A DNA stretch of 64,000 bases from Flavobacteriaceae bacterium. Lineage in GTDB: Bacteria; Bacteroidota; Bacteroidia; Flavobacteriales; Flavobacteriaceae. The stretch is from positions 1-64,000 of the forward strand of contig JANQSO010000013.1 of NCBI GenBank assembly GCA_028284005.1, given 5' to 3'. Numbering within the stretch: position 1 is the first letter of the stretch; every line of letters starts with the position of its first letter. The notes beneath the pieces are model-generated. The model was not told the DNA's origin. It did not search any database and saw nothing but the letters and a program-made list of their open reading frames with translations. A program made the translations under genes and the position numbers. Shown in pieces: positions 17,157 through 24,615 of the stretch.

Positions 17157-18068
17157 ATGGAAATAAAAACACGATTCAGTATAAAAGACCTTGAAAACTT
17201 AAGCAATGTAAAGGCTCATACCATTAGAATCTGGGAAAAACGTTACAATCTTTTAGAGCCGGACAGAACCGGTACCAACATTAGAACTTATTCGCTCGAT
17301 AATCTCAAAAAACTTCTCAACGTTACTTTTCTATACAATAAAGGCTATAAAATCTCTAAAATTGCCCAATTAACTAACGAAGAGATCTGTAAACAGATCC
17401 AGGAAGAAGCTATCCATCACCAAGAAGAGTTCGCATTGAAATCCTTTAAAAAAGTGATGTTCGATTTTGACCATTTATCATTTACCAAAACCTACGAACA
17501 ACTCTTACAAAAGAAAACCTTCAGGGAACTCTTTTTTGACGTTTTTATACCGTTACTTTCTGAAATTGGAATGCTTTGGCAAACCGGAACTATAGATCCT
17601 GCCCATGAAAGGTTCATTTCAGAGCTGATCAAACAAAAGGTCATCCTGAACATTGAAAATGCACAACAAAACTTCAGAAAAGAGGGTGGTGCTGTTTTTG
17701 CACTCTACCTACCTTATGAAGAAATTCATGAAATAGGACTGCTCTATGCAAACTATGAGATCATCACTGCAGGTTTTAAGACAATCTATCTGGGCAATAA
17801 TATACCTCTGGATAATCTTTTCCATGTTTTAAAACACCACGAAGAGATCATTTTTCTATCGTATTTGACCGTACAACCACAAAAAAAGACCATTCATGAA
17901 TACCTGAGTGAGTTTCAAAGCAGAGTTTGTGAAGCCAAGCCTTGTAAGCTATGGGTAATGGGTTACAAAACACAAAGCCTGGATTCAAAAAAAATCCCTA
18001 AAAGTGTGCGGAAAATAACTGACCTTAAACAACTCCTCGTGGAGCTGGAAACACTAAAAAAATCTTAA
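17157..18068 (+). CDS. MerR-family regulator with B12-binding-like domain (CarA/CarH-like), probable carotenoid regulator
   Basis: The 303-residue protein has an N-terminal MerR winged helix (RFSIKDLENLSNVKAHTIR, WEKRYNLLEPDRT), a helical middle domain with GMLWQTGTIDPAHERFIS and a C-terminal Rossmann-like domain with EEIHEIG, matching the E/DxHxxG cobalamin motif. CarH-type proteins repress carotenoid genes in the dark with adenosylcobalamin and release them in light. The CarH histidine just after the Trp is Gln here, and the Wx9EH motif reads Wx9ER, so light sensing may be altered or lost. A longer frame starting inside tRNA-Leu was rejected. It sits 59 nt upstream of crtI. Confidence 0.88.
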   Translation: MEIKTRFSIKDLENLSNVKAHTIRIWEKRYNLLEPDRTGTNIRTYSLDNLKKLLNVTFLYNKGYKISKIAQLTNEEICKQIQEEAIHHQEEFALKSFKKVMFDFDHLSFTKTYEQLLQKKTFRELFFDVFIPLLSEIGMLWQTGTIDPAHERFISELIKQKVILNIENAQQNFRKEGGAVFALYLPYEEIHEIGLLYANYEIITAGFKTIYLGNNIPLDNLFHVLKHHEEIIFLSYLTVQPQKKTIHEYLSEFQSRVCEAKPCKLWVMGYKTQSLDSKKIPKSVRKITDLKQLLVELETLKKS

Positions 18069-18091
18069 AAACAAGAGTGCTTTATCTTTTT

Positions 18092-18123
18092 TTGTTTAAA
18101 TTGTGATCAAATTCATTAAACAA
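18092..18123. promoter_or_regulatory. palindromic candidate operator in front of crtI
   Basis: TTGTTTAA (18092-18099) and TTAACAA-type arm TTAAACAA (18116-18123) are exact inverted repeats separated by 16 nt, ending 4 nt before the crtI start codon. Position and symmetry fit a binding site for the neighbouring MerR protein, which would block transcription or translation start. No experiment-like evidence is available here. Confidence 0.5.
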
Positions 18124-18127
18124 AAAA

Positions 18128-19591
18128 TTGAAAGATATTTCCATTATAGGATCAGGGTTTTCTTCTCTTGCTGCTGCCAGCTACCTGGCAAAAGCCGGCA
18201 ATAAGGTAACTATCTTTGAGAAGAACGCTACCATTGGCGGTAGGGCGAGGCAGCTTAAAAGAGAGGGCTTCACCTTTGATATTGGCCCCACATGGTACTG
18301 GATGCCGGACATTTTTGAACGTTTCTTCGCAGATTTCAACAAAAAACCGGAAGACTATTATCAGCTTACAAAACTAAATCCTGCCTATAGTGTTTACTTT
18401 GGAAAAAATGACTTCATAACCATTGAAGATACTTTTGAGAAAATTTGTATCGCCTTTGAAAATGAAGAACCTGGAAGTTCTGTTAAATTACAGAAGTTTA
18501 TGGATGAGGCCCTGGACAATTATAACATTGCCATAAAGGATCTGGTATACCGCCCGGGAGTTTCACCTCTGGAACTGGTCACCCCGGTTACCATGAAAAA
18601 GATCGGGCAGTTCTTTAGCACGATCAGTAAAGAGGTAAGAAAAGAGTTCAAAAATCCCCGCCTGATCTCCATTCTTGAGTTTCCGGTATTGTTCCTGGGG
18701 GCCAAACCGTCCAACACTCCCGCTTTTTACAGCTTTATGAATTATGCAGATTTTGGCTTAGGTACCTTTCACCCAAAAAACGGGATGTATTCGGTTGTTA
18801 CAGGAATGAAAACATTGGCTGAAAGCTTAGGGGTCGATATGAAGACCAATCAGAATGTTGAAAGAATTTTGGTGAATGGTAAAAAGGCTTCAGCTGTTGT
18901 AGTGAATGGTGAAACCATCGCAACCGACGTGGTTTTAAGCGGAGCGGATTATCACCATACCGAAACATTACTGGACAAAACCTATCGCCAATACTCTGAA
19001 GCCTACTGGCAGAAAAAGGTATTTGCTCCTTCTGCCCTGCTGTTCTATGTTGGCTTCAGCAAAAAACTGAATAATGTTGAGCACCATACGCTATTTTTTG
19101 ATGTAGATTTCCAAGAGCACACCAACGTTATTTACGATACACCCAAATGGCCGGAAGAGCCTCTTTTTTATGCAAGCTTTCCTTCAAAAACAGATAACAG
19201 TGCAGCTCCTGAAGGAAAAGAAGCAGGTATTTTCTTAATTCCATTGGCTCCGGGACTCGACGATATTCCCGAATTGCGGGAAGAATATTTTGAAAAGATC
19301 ATGACGAGATTTGAAAAATTGACCCAACAGGAAGTAAAAAAATACGTTATCTTTAAAGAGTCTTTTTGTATAAACGATTTTGTTTCGGCTTACAACTCAT
19401 ACAAAGGAAATGCGTATGGGTTAGCTAACACGCTAATGCAAACTGCTTTTTTAAGGCCTAAGTTAAAGAGCAAAAAAGTAAATAACCTCTTTTTTACCGG
19501 GCAATTGACAGTTCCCGGTCCGGGGGTTCCTCCCGCACTTATTTCCGGTAAACTGGTTGCAGGTTTAATACAAAAAAACAAAAAATTGTGA
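18128..19591 (+). CDS. crtI: phytoene desaturase
   Basis: CrtI is an FAD enzyme that desaturates phytoene to lycopene. The 487-residue protein has the N-terminal dinucleotide fold IIGSGFSSLAAASYLAKAG with FEKNATIGGRA, and the C-terminal family signature TGQLTVPGPGVPPALISGKL. Upstream an in-frame TGA at 18104-18106 leaves only TTG (18128) as a plausible start, placing residue 2 at the beginning of the fold. It overlaps crtB by 4 nt (GTGA), implying translational coupling. It heads the operon crtI-crtB-crtZ-crtYcd for beta-carotene/zeaxanthin. Confidence 0.93.
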   Translation: MKDISIIGSGFSSLAAASYLAKAGNKVTIFEKNATIGGRARQLKREGFTFDIGPTWYWMPDIFERFFADFNKKPEDYYQLTKLNPAYSVYFGKNDFITIEDTFEKICIAFENEEPGSSVKLQKFMDEALDNYNIAIKDLVYRPGVSPLELVTPVTMKKIGQFFSTISKEVRKEFKNPRLISILEFPVLFLGAKPSNTPAFYSFMNYADFGLGTFHPKNGMYSVVTGMKTLAESLGVDMKTNQNVERILVNGKKASAVVVNGETIATDVVLSGADYHHTETLLDKTYRQYSEAYWQKKVFAPSALLFYVGFSKKLNNVEHHTLFFDVDFQEHTNVIYDTPKWPEEPLFYASFPSKTDNSAAPEGKEAGIFLIPLAPGLDDIPELREEYFEKIMTRFEKLTQQEVKKYVIFKESFCINDFVSAYNSYKGNAYGLANTLMQTAFLRPKLKSKKVNNLFFTGQLTVPGPGVPPALISGKLVAGLIQKNKKL

Positions 19592-20430
19592 AAGAATTAT
19601 TCGACATTGTATCTCAAACATGTAGCAAAAAAGTGACGCATACCTATAGTACGTCCTTTTCTTTGGCTACAAAAATGCTGGCACCTACCATCCGGCAGGA
19701 TATATATAATATTTATGGTTTTGTTCGATTTGCAGATGAAATTGTAGACTCTTTTCACGAGTATGACAAAGAGGTACTTTTTAACAGGTTTGAAAAAAAT
19801 CTGGAAAACGCACTTTCGGAAAGGATCAGTTTAAACCCAATTTTAAATTCGTTCCAGCATACGGTACATTCTTACGGGATCGAACAACACTTGATCGATT
19901 CATTTATGAATAGCATGCGGTTTGACCTTTCTAAAAAAGTATACCATACCGAAGAAGAGTATAAAGAATACATTTATGGCTCTGCAGATGTAGTGGGACT
20001 AATGTGTTTAAAAGTGTTTGTAAAAGGTGATCCCAAAAAATTTGAACAATTAAAAGATGCGGCAATGCACTTAGGTTCTGCTTTTCAGAAGGTGAATTTT
20101 TTACGCGACCTGAAAGCAGATTTTGACGACCTGAACAGGACATACTTTCCCAATACCAATTTGGAGGCTCTTGATGAAGATTCGAAAGAACTAATTATAA
20201 AAGACATTGAAAGAGATTTCAAAAAAGGGTATCAGGGAATATTACACCTTCCTTCCGAAGCAAAATTCGGGGTCTTTATGGCCTATCGCTATTACAGGCG
20301 CTTGCTCAAAAAACTGAAACGAACTCCGGCAAGGGATATCAAAAATACACGTATTCGGGTTCCCAACTACGAAAAATTTGGACTGTTAACACGTAGTTAT
20401 GTAAAATATCAATTAAAATTAGTACGATAA
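19588..20430 (+). CDS. crtB: phytoene synthase
   Basis: CrtB condenses two geranylgeranyl diphosphates into phytoene, the first dedicated step of carotenoid synthesis. The 280 residues carry both Mg-binding Asp motifs of squalene/phytoene synthases: FVRFADEIVDSF (about 47-58) and NFLRDLKADFDDLNRTYFP (about 170-188). It starts with GTG inside the crtI stop (GTGA overlap) and is followed 3 nt later by crtZ. Geranylgeranyl diphosphate synthase is not in the window. Confidence 0.94.
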   Translation: MKELFDIVSQTCSKKVTHTYSTSFSLATKMLAPTIRQDIYNIYGFVRFADEIVDSFHEYDKEVLFNRFEKNLENALSERISLNPILNSFQHTVHSYGIEQHLIDSFMNSMRFDLSKKVYHTEEEYKEYIYGSADVVGLMCLKVFVKGDPKKFEQLKDAAMHLGSAFQKVNFLRDLKADFDDLNRTYFPNTNLEALDEDSKELIIKDIERDFKKGYQGILHLPSEAKFGVFMAYRYYRRLLKKLKRTPARDIKNTRIRVPNYEKFGLLTRSYVKYQLKLVR

Positions 20431-20433
20431 TCT

Positions 20434-20883
20434 ATGAAAGTTGTTCTCTGGATATTGATCTTTCTAATTACCTTTTCCATCATGGAATTTATGGCGTGGT
20501 TCACCCATAAGTATATAATGCATGGGTTTTTATGGAGTCTACACAAGGACCATCATCATAAGGATCACAATAGCTGGTGGGAACGCAATGACCTCTTTTT
20601 TATCTTTTACGCGGCAGTGAGTATTTGTTGCTTTATAGGTTGGCAGTATTATGGCTTCTGGGCCGGTTTACCTATTGGCCTGGGTATTTTTGCCTATGGG
20701 GTAGCTTATTTTATGGTGCATGATATTTTTATCCACCAGCGATTTAAGCTTTTTCGTAATGCCAACCATTGGTACGCCCGCGGGATTCGAAGGGCGCACA
20801 AAATTCACCACAAACATCTGGGAAAAGAGAAGGGAGAATGTTTTGGAATGTTGGTTCCTCCTTTAAAATATTTCAAAAAATAA
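20434..20883 (+). CDS. crtZ: beta-carotene hydroxylase
   Basis: CrtZ is a membrane-bound di-iron hydroxylase that converts beta-carotene to zeaxanthin. The 149-residue protein has the histidine boxes HKYIMHGFLWSLHKDHHH and HDIFIHQRF, then RRAHKIHHKH, which coordinate iron, and about four membrane segments. Spacing to its neighbours is 3 nt on both sides, so it is part of one transcript with crtI, crtB and the cyclase. Confidence 0.94.
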   Translation: MKVVLWILIFLITFSIMEFMAWFTHKYIMHGFLWSLHKDHHHKDHNSWWERNDLFFIFYAAVSICCFIGWQYYGFWAGLPIGLGIFAYGVAYFMVHDIFIHQRFKLFRNANHWYARGIRRAHKIHHKHLGKEKGECFGMLVPPLKYFKK

Positions 20884-20886
20884 AGA

Positions 20887-21579
20887 ATGAAATATTTATA
20901 TCTGTATTTGAATATAGGGTCCGTTCTCATTCCTTTTCTATTCAGTTTTCATCCTAAATTACAATTTTACAAAAAGTGGAGATCGCTTTTCATTGCCATT
21001 TTTATTATGATGGCTTTTTTTATTTCCTGGGATGTGGTCTTTACCCATAACGGTATCTGGAGTTTCAATGATGCTTATATTACAGGGGTCAAGATCCTCA
21101 ACCTGCCTATTGAAGAATGGCTCTTCTTTATCTGTATTCCCTATGCCTGTATTTTTACCTACTATTCTTTATTATATTTTTTTCCGAAGTTCTCTTTTTC
21201 CGAAAGAACCACCAATATTATTTATGTTTCATTACTCAGCGTCCTAATTATATCCTTGTGGTATTTTTATGACCGTTGGTACACCCTCATCAATTTCTGC
21301 TATGGGATCCTCTTAATGGGATTTGTTTACAATTACCAGCGGGACCTGTTTAGAACTTTCTTTCCTGTCTTTCTGGTGATCCTGATTCCTTTTTTTATAG
21401 TAAATGGTATTCTTACGGGTAGCGGTATTGAAGATCAGGTAGTATGGTACGACAATACGGAAAACTTAGGTGTGCGTATTTTTACCATCCCTATGGAAGA
21501 TATTATCTATGCCCTGGGAATGTTACTTACTGTGTTGGTTCTCACTATGTATTTTGAAAAAAAGAAAAAGGTACAATAA
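20887..21579 (+). CDS. crtYcd: lycopene beta-cyclase, CrtYc/CrtYd fusion type
   Basis: This 230-residue integral membrane protein has about seven transmembrane segments and two copies of the lycopene cyclase domain. The first contains PIEEWLFFICIPYACIF, the second PMEDIIYALGMLLTVL; the acidic residue after Pro is conserved in both. It corresponds to the fused form of the heterodimeric CrtYc/CrtYd cyclase, distinct from FAD-dependent CrtY. It cyclises the ends of lycopene to give beta-carotene, the CrtZ substrate. It ends next to the convergent macroglobulin-like gene with no intergenic base. Confidence 0.85.
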   Translation: MKYLYLYLNIGSVLIPFLFSFHPKLQFYKKWRSLFIAIFIMMAFFISWDVVFTHNGIWSFNDAYITGVKILNLPIEEWLFFICIPYACIFTYYSLLYFFPKFSFSERTTNIIYVSLLSVLIISLWYFYDRWYTLINFCYGILLMGFVYNYQRDLFRTFFPVFLVILIPFFIVNGILTGSGIEDQVVWYDNTENLGVRIFTIPMEDIIYALGMLLTVLVLTMYFEKKKKVQ

Positions 21580-23370
21580 CTACTCTACCCTTATCACTTC
21601 TCTTATGGATATTGGTTTCCCTTCTACTGTAAACCCTTCCAGGCAAAGCTCGTAATCTCCGGTAATGTCCGAAGTAAAAAATTGAATGTTCAGTATGTCT
21701 TCCACTAAAACAATGGAGGGCTCCCATAACAACTGCGCCCTGAAATCCGGTATCCTGTTAGAAGTCACGGCTGTGTTCTCATCATAACTTTGCCGGAAGT
21801 ATCTCTTGTGAAACCGTGGTTTCACCAAGGTCATTTCTGCGAGATAATCACTGGAAACCTCGTTGGTATAATCTCCTTCAAATGTTTCCACCACAATAAC
21901 ACCATGGTAATTCTGTGTGCCAAACTTATACTTATCCCTGATCACCCTTATCGTTTTTACTTTCGTCGGGTCATACTCCAGCAACTGCTCGTGTTTTTGC
22001 AAGAGCACACCATCCAAAAACACCAAAGGAAGAAAATCTGTTTCAGTGTCGTATTCATGATTTTTAACTTTAAATACCATTTCACCATCGGAGCCTCTTC
22101 TGGACCACACATACCTGATCACCTCGATAAATGTTTCAGTCATGGTTGGAAATCTTGTATACTCATCCAAATTGAATGTAGCGGTCTTCTCGTAATATGT
22201 GAAAGGCTTATAGGTTTTAATGGGCTTCAAGGTATCGGGTTTTACACTGTAATAACCATTCTCTACCTGGTTATTTATACTTCGCTCCAGGATCATTTCT
22301 TTCATTTCCGAGCCTATCTTAAATGAATGAAAAGACAAGTTGGAATAGTCTACGGCAGTCTTTTTGTCAAGCAAGATCCTATACTCCTCTTTGCCCTTGC
22401 CCAGAACCTGAAAGGTCGCATCTTCTTTATCATAATTTATATCCAGGGAAAACTGGAACTCTCCGTTCTCATCTGTTACATCTACCAAAAAGAAGAAATC
22501 TTTTCCGGGAATGGAAATTGCCACACTTTGCCCTTTTGCCGGTACATTACTTCCTTTTCTTATCACCCGCCCGGTAACAAGCTCTCCACTAAGTTCCGGT
22601 AAATAGGTAACTTTTGTAAGTTTGTTTCCGCTTATACCGTTATCAAACATCGAAGTATAATTCACAGTCGTTGGCCTCGGTGCAGGATGGAATGCATCTA
22701 TTTTCTTTACAGACAAAGAATAGTTCCCGTATCCCAGGTCCTTTCGGGAGGTCTTTAGTGTTGCCAGAACTTCCTTTCGTTTATCAAATTTCTGTCCGTT
22801 CACGATCAATTTTACCTTTTGTGAGTTCTTGTTTTGTGTTTGGTTTTCCGGAACTTGTTTTTGGGTGGTATTTGTTTCTGAAGCCGAAGCCTCACCAGCC
22901 ATAGTACCTGCCAATATGGAACTTTGGTTTCCCCTGTAAGGATTTAAAATACTTATATCTGCCTGAAAGAAATTATCTTCTGCCACATTCTTCATCCATT
23001 GTGTATACGCTATCAATTTATAATTCCCGGAAGCGATGCCGGTTGTTACAAAATAGTCGCCCCAGCCTATACCGTCATCCAATGCTATTTTATGCTGAAA
23101 AACCCTTTCTCCATCCTCTCCTATCAATTCTACATAGGCAATTTCACTGATCTTTGACAACTTATCGATCCTCGAATTGATGGCATATACTTTATAAAAA
23201 AGGTACTCACCCGCAAATAATACCGAAGAATTATAGTGAATAAAAATATTCTCCTGAGATAACCGGCTGTATTTACCAGTAACTGTTTTACTGGTACTTA
23301 CTTTTTGACCGTACAAAGCCGAAATGCCTGCAAAAGTGAAAATAATGAGTATTGAAATTACTTTTTTCAT
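21580..23370 (-). CDS. secreted macroglobulin-like/carboxypeptidase-regulatory-like protein
   Basis: This is a 596-residue exported protein with a signal peptide ending near ALYGQ. Residues about 35-150 resemble an MG2-type macroglobulin domain (ENIFIHYNSSVLFAGEYLFY, SGNYKLIAYTQWMKN). A carboxypeptidase-regulatory-like module follows (about 255-335: GRVIRKGSNVPAKGQSVAIS, TDENGEFQFSL). A plug-like segment is near residue 440 (PLVFLDGVLLQ). It is last in a three-gene operon after a TonB receptor and a DUF4249 lipoprotein, 16 nt downstream, and probably works with them at the outer membrane. Function unknown. Confidence 0.75.
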   Translation of the reverse strand: MKKVISILIIFTFAGISALYGQKVSTSKTVTGKYSRLSQENIFIHYNSSVLFAGEYLFYKVYAINSRIDKLSKISEIAYVELIGEDGERVFQHKIALDDGIGWGDYFVTTGIASGNYKLIAYTQWMKNVAEDNFFQADISILNPYRGNQSSILAGTMAGEASASETNTTQKQVPENQTQNKNSQKVKLIVNGQKFDKRKEVLATLKTSRKDLGYGNYSLSVKKIDAFHPAPRPTTVNYTSMFDNGISGNKLTKVTYLPELSGELVTGRVIRKGSNVPAKGQSVAISIPGKDFFFLVDVTDENGEFQFSLDINYDKEDATFQVLGKGKEEYRILLDKKTAVDYSNLSFHSFKIGSEMKEMILERSINNQVENGYYSVKPDTLKPIKTYKPFTYYEKTATFNLDEYTRFPTMTETFIEVIRYVWSRRGSDGEMVFKVKNHEYDTETDFLPLVFLDGVLLQKHEQLLEYDPTKVKTIRVIRDKYKFGTQNYHGVIVVETFEGDYTNEVSSDYLAEMTLVKPRFHKRYFRQSYDENTAVTSNRIPDFRAQLLWEPSIVLVEDILNIQFFTSDITGDYELCLEGFTVEGKPISIREVIRVE

Positions 23371-23386
23371 AATAGTTGGTCATTAA

Positions 23387-24613
23387 TTAATCTTCCCAAA
23401 AATCCGGTACTACATTGCTTCCAAGTGCCGTACAATCACCACAGGCGCGTATTACCATAGTGAAGGGACCAAATAAGAGGCTATCAAGAGGGATCGTAGG
23501 GTCCATATTTTCAACATAAGTACCTCCTGCAACATATATGATCTCATCGGTAAGGATACCATTGATAAGGCCTCCACACGCTCCTCCTGCAGTAAACTGT
23601 TCGGGGTGTACCTCAAAACAACTCACTGCATAAGGTGGAAACGGCTCCCCGGCAAAAAAGTCTTCATAATTAAAATAGATCCTTTTTGAAGCAACAGAGG
23701 ATACATCAAAAAATCCAATTACTTTTTCCTGTGCATTGGCAACAGAACTAATGTTTCCGCCAAAAAAACCGGGTTGACTCTGTGAGAACAAACTTCCTTC
23801 CCCACTAAAATCGGCTAAGGTTTCATAATAGGCATATGCCTCCCTGGATTGAACATATTGCCGTACCAGGATACTATAACGGTAGTTAAGTATATAGCTG
23901 TCTCTGTCAATAAAACGGATGAGATGCCTGGAGATCCTATCCTCACTAAACCCATTGGTATTGACAAGATTTATGTTAAGTGAAGCTTCCGTATTGTAAC
24001 AGGTTCGTTCTTCCTGCATTTTTTCTGCAAAATCCACTAAGCATCTGGTCTCATCAATGACGACCAGGTCCTTGGAGACCCATCTGGGTGCAATTATTTT
24101 ATAGGTTTCTTCATATTCATAACGGTAATGCCTTGAATTCCCGGTTGGATCGTAACTATCCACATAAATAGACATTCCCTCCACATCGTTATCATCGATC
24201 TCGCGAACAGCATACAGGTCATCTATTTGCGTCCCTTGGGTTAGCTGTGTTGGCGTCGATGTATACGACCTGCCATTTCCAGTTGTAATGAACAGTTGGT
24301 ATTCGGTATTTGGAATTGCACTAAAAGGATATTCAGAGAGGTATTTCCCCGGTTCCACTTCCTGAAAGAGGTAACTTACATTGCCTCCAATTATTTTTAC
24401 TTCGGCATTGGTTTCCGGATTGGGGCCTTCTTCTTCAAATTGGTAGGAACGGCTTAAAAGTATTTCCTGGTGCTTTAATTCATTAGTAATCGTCGCTTCA
24501 ATGACCAATGCGCTTTCAAAAGTTTCGTTCTCAAATTCAAAAGGGTCTATGCAACTTGTACTACTAATGAATAGTGCCAAAAATAAGAATCTGTATGTGT
24601 TTTTGAGTTTCAT
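23387..24613 (-). CDS. DUF4249 lipoprotein
   Basis: The 408-residue protein has a lipoprotein signal (FLFLALFISSTSC), so it is anchored to a membrane, probably the outer one. The sequence FESALVIEATITNELKHQEI and the following beta-rich repeats fit DUF4249, a Bacteroidota family almost always encoded beside TonB-dependent receptors. Several Cys residues near the C-terminus (SCFEVHPEQFTAGGACGGL, RACGDCTALG) may form disulfides. It starts 2 nt after the receptor stop codon. It presumably serves as the surface partner of that receptor. Confidence 0.85.
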   Translation of the reverse strand: MKLKNTYRFLFLALFISSTSCIDPFEFENETFESALVIEATITNELKHQEILLSRSYQFEEEGPNPETNAEVKIIGGNVSYLFQEVEPGKYLSEYPFSAIPNTEYQLFITTGNGRSYTSTPTQLTQGTQIDDLYAVREIDDNDVEGMSIYVDSYDPTGNSRHYRYEYEETYKIIAPRWVSKDLVVIDETRCLVDFAEKMQEERTCYNTEASLNINLVNTNGFSEDRISRHLIRFIDRDSYILNYRYSILVRQYVQSREAYAYYETLADFSGEGSLFSQSQPGFFGGNISSVANAQEKVIGFFDVSSVASKRIYFNYEDFFAGEPFPPYAVSCFEVHPEQFTAGGACGGLINGILTDEIIYVAGGTYVENMDPTIPLDSLLFGPFTMVIRACGDCTALGSNVVPDFWED

Positions 24614-24615
24614 GC

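Noticed and set aside
18092..18123. Palindrome before crtI as a terminator of the MerR gene
   Set aside because: The arms are AT-rich with a 16-nt loop and no T-run after the stem, so it is a poor terminator; an operator fits better.
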